From Candidatus Woesearchaeota archaeon (GTDB lineage: Archaea; Nanobdellota; Nanobdellia; Woesearchaeales; ARS49), in assembly GCA_019323015.1 (NCBI GenBank), contig JAHWHY010000006.1:1-64000 (forward strand): a stretch of 64,000 nt of DNA. The letters run 5' to 3'. A program made the position numbers and the translations under genes. The first letter of the stretch is position 1, and each line of letters opens with the position of its first letter. Below the pieces are notes generated by a model, which was not told the origin of the DNA, ran no database searches, and saw only the letters and a list, made by a program, of their open reading frames with translations. Shown in pieces: positions 14,282 through 21,894 of this stretch.

Positions 14282-15133
14282 TTATTTCTCTTTAAACGCT
14301 TTGCTCACGCTTGTTGTCCAGAAGGAGGGCAGGTCGTTTGTCACAAATCCTTGGTATTTGTCAGAATGAATGTATGTCAGCCCTGTTGTGCCTTTTAATT
14401 CTTCAAATCCTGGTTGCATTGATTCATAGACTTCTTTTATTTTCTTTCTCTCAAAATCTTTCTGCATTAATGAAGAAGGTTTCATCACTAAGAAATCTGC
14501 TTGTCTCAAAACATTTACTTCCAGGTTTGAGCTGTTTTGTGTAATAAATAATACACTTATGTTCTTGTGCCTTGCAATCATCAATAAGGATGAAAGCAGC
14601 TGGTTTGCATTTGACATGGATTTTCTTGAGCTGAAGCTTATTCCGCTTTCATCAATCAATACTATTGAGTCATTTTCAACTTCTTCTGGTGTCTCTGCTG
14701 CATTTATCCAGTTTGGGATGTCTTTTGCATTAAAGCCGATTGCATAGACTTGTTTTCCTGCTTTTGCATGAGCATTTTCCAGCAGCTTTAGCCCTATTGC
14801 GCTTTTTCCTGTGCCTCTTGCTCCAAGTATTATTCCGATTGTGCTGTCTGAGTTGTGAAAGAAGTTTTCAAATGTTGTTGATTTTCCTTTTATTGGTTTT
14901 ATGTCTTTTAGGCTTGTGTATTTTGCAGTTGTTTTTGGCCTGTTTTTTGCAGGCGCTTTTTTTGTTGTTTTTGCTCTTTTTTCATTGACTTTTTTGCTTG
15001 TGAATAATATTGCAGAGCCTATTCCGTCCAAGAATGTGTAGAGTCCTTTTAACATGTACATGACTGCTGTGCTGGTGAATATCAGTGTTTTTCCTATTGC
15101 ATTTATTGCTCCGCCTTTTTTCTTTTTTGCCAT
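14282..15133 (-). CDS. membrane-anchored P-loop ATPase, Zot/HerA-like
   Basis: 283 residues. A hydrophobic segment lies at about 15-45, then a Lys/Pro/Thr-rich linker, then a P-loop domain with Walker A GARGTGKS near 108 and Walker B VLIDESGISF near 163, followed by sensor-like SVLFITQNSSN. Fold order and motifs recall Zot and HerA/FtsK-like ATPases used in phage assembly, conjugation or DNA pumping. It heads a compact set with the 173-residue gene upstream and the 49-residue gene downstream. The role is unknown; a mobile-element origin is possible but no integrase or capsid gene is nearby. Confidence 0.6.
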   Translation of the reverse strand: MAKKKKGGAINAIGKTLIFTSTAVMYMLKGLYTFLDGIGSAILFTSKKVNEKRAKTTKKAPAKNRPKTTAKYTSLKDIKPIKGKSTTFENFFHNSDSTIGIILGARGTGKSAIGLKLLENAHAKAGKQVYAIGFNAKDIPNWINAAETPEEVENDSIVLIDESGISFSSRKSMSNANQLLSSLLMIARHKNISVLFITQNSSNLEVNVLRQADFLVMKPSSLMQKDFERKKIKEVYESMQPGFEELKGTTGLTYIHSDKYQGFVTNDLPSFWTTSVSKAFKEK

Positions 15134-15174
15134 TAAACTCCCACTAGCTCTTGGTTGTATTTATAGATATCGTT

Positions 15175-15696
15175 TTATGCTGCTGCTCTCTTGCTTAGTG
15201 AGAGCTCCATCAGGTTGTGTGCTTTTTCCTGTATTGTTGCGAGGTCTGTTGTTATCCTGAGTATTGCAGTTTCATTTCTTGTCTTGTCTTTGAATCCCTC
15301 CAGCTCTGCCTCGCTCATTCGCAATAACGCATTTGCTCTTGCTTGTATTGGTGACGTGCTGTTCAGTATTTCTGCTGCGCTTGCAGGCAATCTGGTAATA
15401 AGCTCTCCTAGTTGGGCAAGGTCGCCGAAAAGTATTTTTGATTTCTTTAGAAAGTCTATTATTTTAAAGTCAAGTGTGTTTGCAGGGATTCTTATTTTGC
15501 CTATTATGAGGATTTCTCCTGCTTTTGGGTCTTGATATATTTGTGCATTTTCAATATCGTCTATATCCCCGTATTTTTTTTCAAGATAATCTTCCAGGCT
15601 TGCAATAAGCCCTATGACTTCATTCCATGCTTCTTGGTATGTCCTGCTGATTACACCTATTGTTTGTGTTTCCTGGTCTGAGTTTGCAACTGCCAT
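15175..15696 (-). CDS. hypothetical protein, 173 aa
   Basis: Unrecognised. A mixed alpha/beta first half (GVISRTYQEAWNEVIGLIASLEDYL, GEILIIGKIRIPANTLDFKIIDFLKK) is followed by a helical second half with LRMSEAELEGFKDKTRNETAILRITTDLATIQEKAH. Lies 41 bases upstream of the P-loop ATPase on the same strand, so they may act together. I start at the ATG at 15696; three further codons are possible. Confidence 0.55.
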   Translation of the reverse strand: MAVANSDQETQTIGVISRTYQEAWNEVIGLIASLEDYLEKKYGDIDDIENAQIYQDPKAGEILIIGKIRIPANTLDFKIIDFLKKSKILFGDLAQLGELITRLPASAAEILNSTSPIQARANALLRMSEAELEGFKDKTRNETAILRITTDLATIQEKAHNLMELSLSKRAAA

Positions 15697-15721
15697 GAAA
15701 TACATTCAGAACAAGCAGTAT

Positions 15722-16405
15722 TTAATCTTTTCTGTTTAATTCTATTTTTTTGATTTTTAGAATGCCGTGATGGTCCTTGTATTCTTTTTCTGTTTCAACC
15801 AGCTCTATTTTTTTCTTGTGAATCGGCGAATCAACAACTAGTGTTTCAAATTCTCCGCCCTCTCCTGCAACATTTATTTTGTATTCTTTTTCCAGCTTTT
15901 CCATGTCTTTTAGCATTTTTTCATCTAGTTTTCTTCCAAGCCAGGTTTCATCTAAGGGATAAGCTGCAATTCCTGTTATAATCACTTCAAAACTATTCTT
16001 AATGAGGTCTTTCATAAGATCCATTTGCTTTACTTGCCACAATGGATTAAAAACTTTCAAGCCAAGGTCATCGCATATCTTTTGTATTCTTGATGCCTGG
16101 TATGTTGATGCTACTGCTCCTGTCACAATTCCTTCTATCTTGTATTTTTCTTTTGCTTCCTCAATTGCTTTTTTTAAATCTTTTAGTTCTTCTTCTTTAA
16201 CTCCTTTTGTCTCGACAAGAATTAAGGGTATTCCTAGTGCTTCTGCTTGTTTTTCTATATGCTCAAATGCAGGAACATGAAACATGTATGACTCTGGATT
16301 CAGTGACTTTATTGCTATCAGGCAAACTACTTCATGCTCTTTAATAGCCTTGTAGATAGCATAAGTGCTGTCTTTCCCTCCTGAGAATAATGCTCCTAGT
16401 TTCAT
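15722..16405 (-). CDS. dph6: diphthine--ammonia ligase
   Basis: 227 residues with the PP-loop ATP pyrophosphatase motif FSGGKDST at 8-15, GAVASTYQASRIQKICDDLGLKVFNPLW in the middle and GEGGEFETLVVDSP near 180, all typical of Dph6/MJ0570. It amidates diphthine on EF-2 in the last step of diphthamide synthesis. The EF-2 gene at the right edge carries the matching DAIHRG loop. Overlaps the stop/start of the next gene upstream by one base. Confidence 0.92.
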   Translation of the reverse strand: MKLGALFSGGKDSTYAIYKAIKEHEVVCLIAIKSLNPESYMFHVPAFEHIEKQAEALGIPLILVETKGVKEEELKDLKKAIEEAKEKYKIEGIVTGAVASTYQASRIQKICDDLGLKVFNPLWQVKQMDLMKDLIKNSFEVIITGIAAYPLDETWLGRKLDEKMLKDMEKLEKEYKINVAGEGGEFETLVVDSPIHKKKIELVETEKEYKDHHGILKIKKIELNRKD

Positions 16406-17184
16406 TAGAATGGCCTAACTGGGCCGGAATATAAAGCTTCTGGATCTTGCATTTGTTTTGCTACTTTTTCAAATGCTTTGTTAAGTTCTTTTTCTGTTAC
16501 AACAACAACTTGTGTCTTGCCTTCTCCTGTTGGCTGTTCATAATCATACCAGTACGGAAACAGCTCGTGATATAACGCCGCTAAGTCTGCATTGCTTAGG
16601 TTTGCTAATTCCATGCATAATGCATTAGTTCCTATTATTGTTAATACTATGCAATGCGCTCTGGTTTCTGAGCTTCCGCTCTCAACTGCTTTTTTGCCGT
16701 GTCTTGCTGGAAGGGTTATCTGTGCGCACCAGGCCTGATGAGTGCCTCCTTTTGCAAGTACTTCACCCAGAGTCATCAGCCTGTAATACGGCACTTTTAT
16801 TTTTTGTGCTGGAACTGCCTCTGTTCCGCTGAAGAAGACCCATTTTTTGACTGTTATCTTGTGTTCAGGTATAACCCCTTCTTTTTCTGTTTTCTGGAAA
16901 AGCGGATAAACAAAGACACTTGGCTCTTTTCTTGGACGCATTTTATTTAAGCCCTTGTCCCATGAAAGCCCTCTTATTTTTTCTAAAAACTTCCTGTCAT
17001 AATCTTTGAGGTTATGTGCTTCCATGAGTGTGTAGCGAACATTGCTAACTTCTGGTTTTATTGGTATCCTTCCTTTTGCTGCAGCATCATCCCAGGGCTG
17101 TTTCCAGGCATAAGCAACAGAACCGTACAGTATATAGCCTGCGTTTGATAGAATCTTGCTTGCAATTGCTTTTACACTGGACAT
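16405..17184 (-). CDS. hypothetical protein, 259 aa
   Basis: Not recognised. Start chosen at 17184 because a minus-strand TTTATATAC box lies 20-28 bases upstream, giving a leaderless message. No membrane segment. The middle contains KWVFFSGTEAVPAQKIKVPYYRL and GGTHQAWCAQITLPARHGKKAVESGSSETRAHCIVLTI. It is followed by dph6 with a 1-base overlap, so both are probably co-transcribed, but I see no reason to link it to diphthamide. Confidence 0.6.
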   Translation of the reverse strand: MSSVKAIASKILSNAGYILYGSVAYAWKQPWDDAAAKGRIPIKPEVSNVRYTLMEAHNLKDYDRKFLEKIRGLSWDKGLNKMRPRKEPSVFVYPLFQKTEKEGVIPEHKITVKKWVFFSGTEAVPAQKIKVPYYRLMTLGEVLAKGGTHQAWCAQITLPARHGKKAVESGSSETRAHCIVLTIIGTNALCMELANLSNADLAALYHELFPYWYDYEQPTGEGKTQVVVVTEKELNKAFEKVAKQMQDPEALYSGPVRPF

Positions 17185-17204
17185 ATCCTTAAACAGAAAT
17201 TGTG

Positions 17205-17214
17205 TGTATATAAA
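17205..17214 (-). promoter_or_regulatory. TATA box of the 16405-17184/dph6 operon
   Basis: Minus strand GTTTATATAC, about 25 bases before the ATG at 17184. It lies just downstream of the 3' end of the outer tRNA-Ser gene, so little space separates the two transcripts. Confidence 0.55.
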
Positions 17215-17248
17215 CTTTTCTTTGAAAGCATACGCCACCGCCCGGATT

Positions 17249-17305
17249 ACTTTCAAACGCCAAAGCGTTTGTAAGTTCCCAGAAATTCCAAAGGAATTTC
17301 AGGGA
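17249..17305 (-). other. T-loop intron of outer tRNA-Ser, 57 nt
   Basis: Sits between TTCA and AAT of the T-loop. It contains two perfect stems, GAAATTCC/GGAATTTC (with CCC/GGG beyond a T-T mismatch) and CAAACGC/GCGTTTG. TGAA near its end could pair with exon TTCA as in the other T-loop introns, but the 3' bulge would be 6 nt, so the splice site is less canonical. Confidence 0.65.
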
Positions 17306-17315
17306 TGAACCAGGA

Positions 17316-17473
17316 TATGCCCAAAACCAATTGGTTTTGGGCGACAAAAAAATCCGCCTAATTCTACGCCGACGCCCGGATTTGAACCGGGATACCCCGA
17401 AGGGAACGGGATTTCCAGTCCCGCGCAGTACCAGGTTGTGCCACGTCGGCAGTTTATGAGCGGATTTTTTTTG
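17316..17473 (-). other. 158-nt intron of outer tRNA-Ser containing a whole tRNA gene
   Basis: Lies between variable arm and T-arm. The inner tRNA-Ser (17367-17450) is flanked by complementary strands CAAAAAAAATCCGC and GGCGGATTTTTTTG that form a 13-bp helix with one bulged A. A perfect self-complementary hairpin with 12-base arms GCCCAAAACCAA follows on the 3' side. ATA occurs at both junctions, leaving the cut ambiguous by 3 bases. I do not see a textbook bulge-helix-bulge here. Confidence 0.7.
17367..17450 (-). tRNA. inner tRNA-Ser(GGA), nested in the outer gene
   Basis: Intronless 84-nt class II tRNA: acceptor GCCGACG/CGTCGGC, anticodon stem CGGGA/TCCCG with loop CTGGAAA (GGA), variable arm with a TTCG-capped stem, T-arm CCCGG-TTCAAAT-CCGGG, discriminator G. 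All stems pair, so it should be functional. Its excision by RNase P and tRNase Z would cut the outer precursor into two halves. Confidence 0.95.
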
Positions 17474-17493
17474 TATCCCGAAGGAAACAGGAT

Positions 17494-17541
17494 TTCTTGG
17501 AAAATACCCATTTTTCCAAGAATTTGGAACGGGTTCCAATT
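17494..17541 (-). other. anticodon-loop intron of outer tRNA-Ser, 48 nt
   Basis: Between positions 37 and 38. It holds a TTGGAA/TTCCAA hairpin and an 11-bp perfect stem TTCTTGGAAAA/TTTTCCAAGAA. Exon TGGA can pair with intron TCCA as a relaxed central helix. Confidence 0.75.
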
Positions 17542-17636
17542 TTCCAGTCCTGCGCAGTACCAGATTGTGCCACGGTGGCATAGAAGTATGAAAACATCTG
17601 GGTGTTTTTAAAAGTTACTCTTTAAGAAGAATTAAC

Positions 17637-18020
17637 TTATGCTTTTGAGACTTGGGCATAGTTTCCTTTGCCTTCAATCTTTAGTTTAATCTTGCCGTCT
17701 GTTGGTGTTGTGCAAAAGTCAGATTCAACTTCCAGCAGGTTGACATCAAAAGGATAAACTTCTTGAGTGCCGTGCTTTAATAATACTTTATTTGAGGCAA
17801 AGCAGACTTCATCAACAGCATAAGGTACATTAAACTCCTTTATTTGCATAGAACCATAATCATGTGCATTGGCATCTACAATTGATTGCAGAGAAGAAAT
17901 AAAATCAATTATATCAATATTTTTGGACCAATCAAGCAATTCCGTTGTTTCAGCTTTTTCACTGCATCCACAAAGCAGCAGGCTCATGATAAATAAAATG
18001 ATTATTGCTATTTTTTTCAT
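17637..18020 (-). CDS. lipoprotein, 127 aa
   Basis: Signal peptide MKKIAIIILFIMSLLLCGC gives a lipobox with Cys 19. The mature part has few cysteines and alternating beta-strand character (DEVCFASNKVLLKHGTQEVYPFDVNLLEVESDFC). Not recognised. Single gene between the tRNA-Ser locus and tRNA-Met. Confidence 0.7.
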   Translation of the reverse strand: MKKIAIIILFIMSLLLCGCSEKAETTELLDWSKNIDIIDFISSLQSIVDANAHDYGSMQIKEFNVPYAVDEVCFASNKVLLKHGTQEVYPFDVNLLEVESDFCTTPTDGKIKLKIEGKGNYAQVSKA

Positions 18021-18079
18021 GGTATGTTGTAAACTATTCTTGCTTATTTAAATCTTTCTGAAATGATTTTGAAAAATAG

Positions 18080-18207
18080 TGGCGGAGCCGAGATTTGAAC
18101 TCGGGACCCCTGCGTTGCACTGTTTTCTTAATCATCGGTCTTAAGACCTCATCGCTCAAGAAAAACATTCATGAGCGCAGTACTATACCAGGCTAAGCTA
18201 CTCCGCC
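18080..18207 (-). tRNA. intron-containing tRNA, probably Met(CAT)
   Basis: 128-nt gene with acceptor GGCGGAG/CTCCGCC, A73, anticodon stem CTGCG/CGCAG and T-arm CCGAG-TTCAAAT-CTCGG. Removing a 54-nt insert (about 18116-18170) gives either CTCATGA or, with the cut one base earlier, CTCATAA, the usual Met loop; both read CAT. A relaxed bulge-helix-bulge is visible with CAT/GTG and bulges GAA and CAA. The intron has a TGTTTT-CTT/AAG-AAAACA stem and a GGTC-TTAA-GACC hairpin. Elongator versus another CAT tRNA is not settled. Confidence 0.75.
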
Positions 18208-18245
18208 ATACACCTCTTAAAATTAGAAGGCCTTTTTAAAAGTTA

Positions 18246-18656
18246 TCATTCCAGGGAATTTTTTATGGCCTGATGTATAGCATTCATCTCTTCATCTGGC
18301 AATTTGCCGTGAGGCCAGGTTTTCAGGCCGTCATTGTTGAATCTTGGAATGACGTGAAGATGAAAGTGAAAAACAGCTTGTCCTGCTGCTGCTCCGTTGT
18401 TTTGCCCTATGTTAAAGCCGTCTGCTTTAGTAGCTTCTTTCACTGCTTTTGAGACTTTTTTAGCTACTTTTGCAAGCTCTGCTAGCGTATCATCAGGCAT
18501 GTCCAGAATGTCTGTGTGATGCTCTTTTGGTATAACCAGTGTATGTCCTTTATGCACAGGCATTATATCAAGAAATGCAAGTATTTTGTCATCCTCATAT
18601 ACTTTCTGGCAAGGAATCTCTCCTTTTACAATCTTGCAGAATATGCAGTCTTCCAT
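18246..18656 (-). CDS. HIT-family nucleotide hydrolase/transferase
   Basis: 136 residues with zinc-type CIFCKIVKGEIPCQKVYEDD at the start, TLVIPKEHH in the middle and the histidine triad HFHLHVIP near 106-113. HIT proteins of this branch (HINT-like) hydrolyse AMP-linked substrates. It lies 5 bases downstream of the alpha/beta hydrolase gene, so probably co-transcribed. Confidence 0.92.
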   Translation of the reverse strand: MEDCIFCKIVKGEIPCQKVYEDDKILAFLDIMPVHKGHTLVIPKEHHTDILDMPDDTLAELAKVAKKVSKAVKEATKADGFNIGQNNGAAAGQAVFHFHLHVIPRFNNDGLKTWPHGKLPDEEMNAIHQAIKNSLE

Positions 18657-18661
18657 TTAAC

Positions 18662-19408
18662 TCACCTCAAATGCTTATCAAACCATACCACTACAGGTTC
18701 TATTGCTTTTTTGTCAAATATGTGTGTTTCTTCAACGATTTTAATTGGCAGTTTTGCTGCTTTTGCTATTTTTTGTGCTTGTGCTTGTGCTACAATGTGA
18801 TCATTTAGGCCATGCACTAGCAGAAACGGTATTTTTATTTTTTTAGCTAGGTTAAGTATGTCATATTTCTTGAAGTCTTTTAAGAATTCATACTTTAGCT
18901 GGCCTCCTTCAACTTCTGCCATTCCCTTGTTTGCCCATGCTTCGCATTCTTTTTTGTTTTTTATGCATGCTCTCATTGGCTTTATTGGATCATAGAATGC
19001 TCCGATTGCTGCAGCTGCTTTTATTTTAGTGTCTTTTGCTGCTTCAATTATTGCTGCAACAGCTCCGATGCTGTGGCCTACTAATCCTAATTTTTTTCTG
19101 TCTACTTTGTTAAGGGAATAAAGTGCTTCTATTGCAGATTGTATGTCCATGATTATCTGCGTCACTGTCGTATCTTCATAATTTCCTTCGCTCTTGCCAT
19201 GTCCGCTATAGTCAAATCTTAATACTATGAATCCTTTTTTGGATAATGCTTCAGAAAGATCAACTTTGTTTTGCGCATCCTTGTTTCCGCCTAAGCCGTG
19301 GCACACGATAACAGCAGGATATTTTAGTTTATATTTTTCTTCAGGAACATAAAGGTCTCCCATTAGTGTCTGTCCTTTGTTGTTCTTGAAGCTTATTTCT
19401 TTTTTCAT
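18662..19408 (-). CDS. alpha/beta hydrolase
   Basis: 248 residues with oxyanion segment VIVCHGLGGNKDA near 35, nucleophile elbow GLVGHSIGAVAA near 115 (catalytic Ser in GHSIG) and a C-terminal LLVHGLNDHIVA plus EETHIFDKK supplying Asp and His. Typical serine hydrolase of the dienelactone hydrolase/esterase type; substrate unknown. Overlaps the HAD gene by 4 bases. Confidence 0.88.
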   Translation of the reverse strand: MKKEISFKNNKGQTLMGDLYVPEEKYKLKYPAVIVCHGLGGNKDAQNKVDLSEALSKKGFIVLRFDYSGHGKSEGNYEDTTVTQIIMDIQSAIEALYSLNKVDRKKLGLVGHSIGAVAAIIEAAKDTKIKAAAAIGAFYDPIKPMRACIKNKKECEAWANKGMAEVEGGQLKYEFLKDFKKYDILNLAKKIKIPFLLVHGLNDHIVAQAQAQKIAKAAKLPIKIVEETHIFDKKAIEPVVVWFDKHLR

Positions 19409-20043
19409 GGTAGAACAGTATCTAGTTCTGTAAGGTCTTTTATCTTTTCAGGCCACTCTCTTGAGCCTTTTCTGTCTACTAGAATTGCGTTTACTCCTGC
19501 ATTTTTTGCTCCCTCTATGTCTGTTGGGATGCTGTCTCCTACCATCAATGCATCTTCTTTCTTTACTTTTAGTTTTTTGAGCGTGTTTTCGAAAAGTTCT
19601 TTGTCTGTCTTCAGATAACCTGTTTCCCAGCTTAATGCAACCACATCAAAGTATTTTCCTAGTCCAAATTTTTCAATTACAGGCTCTACAGAATTATTTG
19701 GAGAGTTTGATACTATTGCTAGTTTGTATTTTTTCTTTTTCAGTTCTTCTAAGACATTGATTGTTTCTGGGTATAATTTAGCTAATAGCTTGTTTTTATT
19801 CCAGACACCTATTAGTTTGTCTATTATGAATGGTTTTGGCTCTATGTTAAATGCCTGGCAGACCTCTGTAAAGGCGCTTGTCTGGTCTTCATGAGGTTTT
19901 GTCATTAGCACTGATTCTGTTTTTATCACAAAGTCTGAGAATTTCATTCTAACTCGAAGTATGTTATATGTCTGCCTCAGAGGAGAATAAGTTCCGTTTT
20001 CTACTAATGTTCCCCAAAAATCAAATAATACTGCTTTTGCCAT
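19405..20043 (-). CDS. HAD-superfamily hydrolase
   Basis: 212 residues. Motif I VLFDFWGTLVENG (nucleophile Asp 8), motif II IVSNSPN near 118, Lys in KTDKELF and motif IV MVGDSIPTDIEGAKNAG near 170 define a phosphoglycolate-phosphatase-like HAD enzyme. Start of a three-gene operon with the hydrolase and HIT genes. Confidence 0.9.
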   Translation of the reverse strand: MAKAVLFDFWGTLVENGTYSPLRQTYNILRVRMKFSDFVIKTESVLMTKPHEDQTSAFTEVCQAFNIEPKPFIIDKLIGVWNKNKLLAKLYPETINVLEELKKKKYKLAIVSNSPNNSVEPVIEKFGLGKYFDVVALSWETGYLKTDKELFENTLKKLKVKKEDALMVGDSIPTDIEGAKNAGVNAILVDRKGSREWPEKIKDLTELDTVLP

Positions 20044-20100
20044 TTTCCCCCAATACAGTAATGATTACTTGTCCTTTAAAAAGGTATCGATATAAAAGCA

Positions 20101-20204
20101 TGGACTGGGCGGGACTTTCAATAAAGGGCTTGAAGCCCCTCACATTTGAACCCGCAGCCTCTCCGCTGCCAGCGGAGCGTTCTACCAGGTTGAACTACCA
20201 GCCC
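20101..20204 (-). tRNA. tRNA-Ala(GGC) with T-loop intron
   Basis: 104-nt gene. Acceptor GGGCTGG/CCAGTCC has the G3:U70 pair of tRNA-Ala and A73; anticodon stem CTCCG/CGGAG with loop CTGGCAG gives GGC. The T-loop is split by a 30-nt intron at 20115-20144; splicing gives a 74-nt tRNA with GCGGG-TTCAAAT-CCCGC. Confidence 0.93.
20115..20144 (-). other. T-loop intron (59/60) of tRNA-Ala(GGC), 30 nt
   Basis: Canonical bulge-helix-bulge: exon TTCA with intron TGAA, bulges AAT (AA/T) and AGT (AG/T). It begins TGTG and ends TTGAAAG exactly like the tRNA-Ile T-loop intron. Inner stem GGGCT/AGCCC. Confidence 0.85.
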
Positions 20205-20258
20205 ACAGGTCAAAAATACCGAATTTTATTTATAAAACCTCTGCTTTTAGGCCTAAAT

Positions 20259-20678
20259 ATGAAGATAGAGGAAAGCAGGATACTGTACCAGCCAAGGGTC
20301 ATCTGGCTGATCATCAGCGAGTGGATGGATACTCTTGCGATATTCATGAATTCAAGAGTGTATATGCTTGTTGACAAGAACAAGCTTATTTCTATTTGTT
20401 GCATCAAGAATTTTGGCAAGGTTAAAGAGTTGGGTGTTGTCATAACAACAAAAAAGTTCAGGAAAAAAGGTTATATGGCAAAGCTGTTGAATCAGGTGCT
20501 TAAGTATTATGGCACGCTTTATTTGATTTGTCTGAAACAGCTTGAGAATTATTACAAAAAATTTGGTTTTAAGACAATAAGAAAAGCTCCTTGGCCATTG
20601 CGAATTCGTGCAGGCCCATATAATTTCTTTGCAAACTTGTTTGGTTGGGAAAAAATTGTTTACATGAAGAGAAAATAG
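20259..20678 (+). CDS. GNAT-family N-acetyltransferase
   Basis: 139 residues with VKELGVVITTKKFRKKGYMAKLLNQVL near 60-85, the acetyl-CoA binding A motif of GNAT enzymes (Q/R-x-x-G-x-G/A in degenerate form, here RKKGYM), and KQLENYYKKFGFKTI near the end. The ATG at 20259 lies about 25 bases after TTTATAAAAC, indicating a leaderless message and excluding longer upstream starts through tRNA-Ala. Substrate unknown. Confidence 0.75.
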   Translation: MKIEESRILYQPRVIWLIISEWMDTLAIFMNSRVYMLVDKNKLISICCIKNFGKVKELGVVITTKKFRKKGYMAKLLNQVLKYYGTLYLICLKQLENYYKKFGFKTIRKAPWPLRIRAGPYNFFANLFGWEKIVYMKRK

Positions 20679-20897
20679 CTATTTTCTTACTGCTAATCGT
20701 ATATCTCCGTCATTTACTGTTTTTCTTCCTGCGTGTTTTGAGATCTTTACTGCCTGGCTTGCTATGTCCTGTGCTTTATCTTCTATTATTTCAACAAGAA
20801 CGTCTAGTGCATCTGAACTAATCCTCTGCGCACCTGCCTGCATCATTATTCTTGCAAGCGGTGCTTTAGGAATAGTCGTGGCTCTTTTAACTGCCAT
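20679..20897 (-). CDS. archaeal histone
   Basis: 72 residues of minimal histone fold: LARIMMQAGAQRISSDALDVLVEIIEDKAQDIASQAV, then KHAGRKTVNDGDIRLAVRK with the conserved T-x-x-x-x-DI at the third helix. Compared with HMf histones the N-terminus carries about six extra residues (MAVKRA). It packages DNA as dimers and larger polymers. Convergent with the GNAT gene with no gap between the stops. Confidence 0.96.
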   Translation of the reverse strand: MAVKRATTIPKAPLARIMMQAGAQRISSDALDVLVEIIEDKAQDIASQAVKISKHAGRKTVNDGDIRLAVRK

Positions 20898-20973
20898 GAT
20901 TATAAGATCCCCCTTTGGTCTTTGGTAAAGTATTTAAAAATGAGCTTATTTATATATCTTTCTATTAGTATTC

Positions 20974-21882
20974 TTACTTAAGTTTCTGTAAATATCTAAC
21001 AGCTTCTAGCAAGGCAACGCATCCTTCTCCTGCTGCTACGATTATTTGCTTTTCTACTCCGTCATTCACGTCTCCTGCTGCAAATATTCCTGGAACACTT
21101 GTCTGCATCTCTTTGTTTGCTATGATTTCTCCTTTGTCATTCTTTTCAACAATATCGATGAACTGTGTGTTTGGTATTAATCCTATCTCTATGAATACGC
21201 CGTCTGTTTTCAAGCTTTTTTTCTCTTTATTATGTTCATATTCAATTCCTTTCACGAATTTGTCTCCTGTTATTGCTTTTGTGTCTGCTTTTGTTATGAT
21301 TTCAAGGTTTTTCATTGCTTTAAGTTTATCTAATAGCACTGGTTCTCCCTGTATTTTGTCTCCCCAAACCAGCATGTAGATTTTCTTGGCGTATTTTTCG
21401 AGTATCATTGCTGCCTCTATTGCAGAATTTCCTCCGCCGATTACAGCAACTGTTTTTCCTTTGTATAATGGAGCGTCGCATGTTGCGCAGTATGTTACTC
21501 CTTTGCCGTATAGTTCTTTTTCTCCAGGCACGTTCAGGTGTCTTGGTTGTTTTCCAGAGGCAATTATCACTGTTTTTGTCTGGTATGTTCCTTTTTTTGT
21601 TTTTAACTCAAAGTTTTTGCCTTTTTTCTTGACAGCTTCCACCGGCTCCTGCTCGCGGACCTCTATCTTGTATTCTTTTAGGTGTTCCTGGAATTTTTCA
21701 ACTAATTGCTCTCCTGACAGTGTGTGGAAGCCTAGGTAGTTTTCTACTTCTGTGCTCCAGAGTGTCTGTCCGCCTATGTTTCCTGTTAGAACTATGAAGT
21801 TGATTTTTTGTCTTGCTGCGTATATTGCAGCGCTTAGGCCTGCAGGCCCTCCGCCTATTATCACAAGGTCGTATACGACCAT
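20974..21882 (-). CDS. trxB: thioredoxin reductase
   Basis: 302 residues: FAD-binding GGGPAGLSAAIYAAR near 9, ATG-like ASGKQPRHLNVPGE, redox-active CATC near 132-135 within GVTYCATCDAPLYKGK, NAD(P)H-binding GGGNSAIEAA and C-terminal FAAGDVND. Classic low-molecular-weight thioredoxin reductase. A second member without the CxxC spacing change (CAIC) is at 49946. Followed by a lipoprotein gene upstream on the same strand. Confidence 0.94.
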   Translation of the reverse strand: MVVYDLVIIGGGPAGLSAAIYAARQKINFIVLTGNIGGQTLWSTEVENYLGFHTLSGEQLVEKFQEHLKEYKIEVREQEPVEAVKKKGKNFELKTKKGTYQTKTVIIASGKQPRHLNVPGEKELYGKGVTYCATCDAPLYKGKTVAVIGGGNSAIEAAMILEKYAKKIYMLVWGDKIQGEPVLLDKLKAMKNLEIITKADTKAITGDKFVKGIEYEHNKEKKSLKTDGVFIEIGLIPNTQFIDIVEKNDKGEIIANKEMQTSVPGIFAAGDVNDGVEKQIIVAAGEGCVALLEAVRYLQKLK

Positions 21883-21894
21883 AATATCACCCTT

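Larger units (their letters stand above)
17233..17579 (-). tRNA. outer tRNA-Ser(GGA), interrupted by three introns
   Basis: Four exons (17579-17542, 17493-17474, 17315-17306, 17248-17233) join to an 84-nt class II tRNA of the same length as the inner tRNA-Ser. Acceptor GCCACCG/CGGTGGC is perfect, anticodon loop CTGGAAA gives GGA, T-loop becomes TTCAAAT, discriminator G as expected for Ser. Against the inner gene 10 of 84 bases differ, and several changes are paired: acceptor, anticodon stem CAGGA/TCCTG for CGGGA/TCCCG, variable arm TTCC/GGGA for TCCC/GGGG. Such covariation indicates selection on the spliced product, not a pseudogene. Confidence 0.8.

Noticed and set aside
14282..15133. Integrated virus or plasmid around the Zot-like ATPase
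   Set aside because: No integrase, capsid, replication gene or attachment repeat was seen nearby, and neighbouring genes are cellular.
17233..17579. Reading the outer tRNA-Ser as a pseudogene left by tandem duplication
   Set aside because: Acceptor, anticodon and variable stems changed in a compensatory way and the spliced length equals the intact copy; a decaying copy would lose pairing. I keep it as the main alternative.
17189..17581. Open frames of 70-130 codons across the tRNA-Ser locus
   Set aside because: The sequence is explained by two tRNAs, paired stems and introns; the frames follow repeated tRNA sequence.
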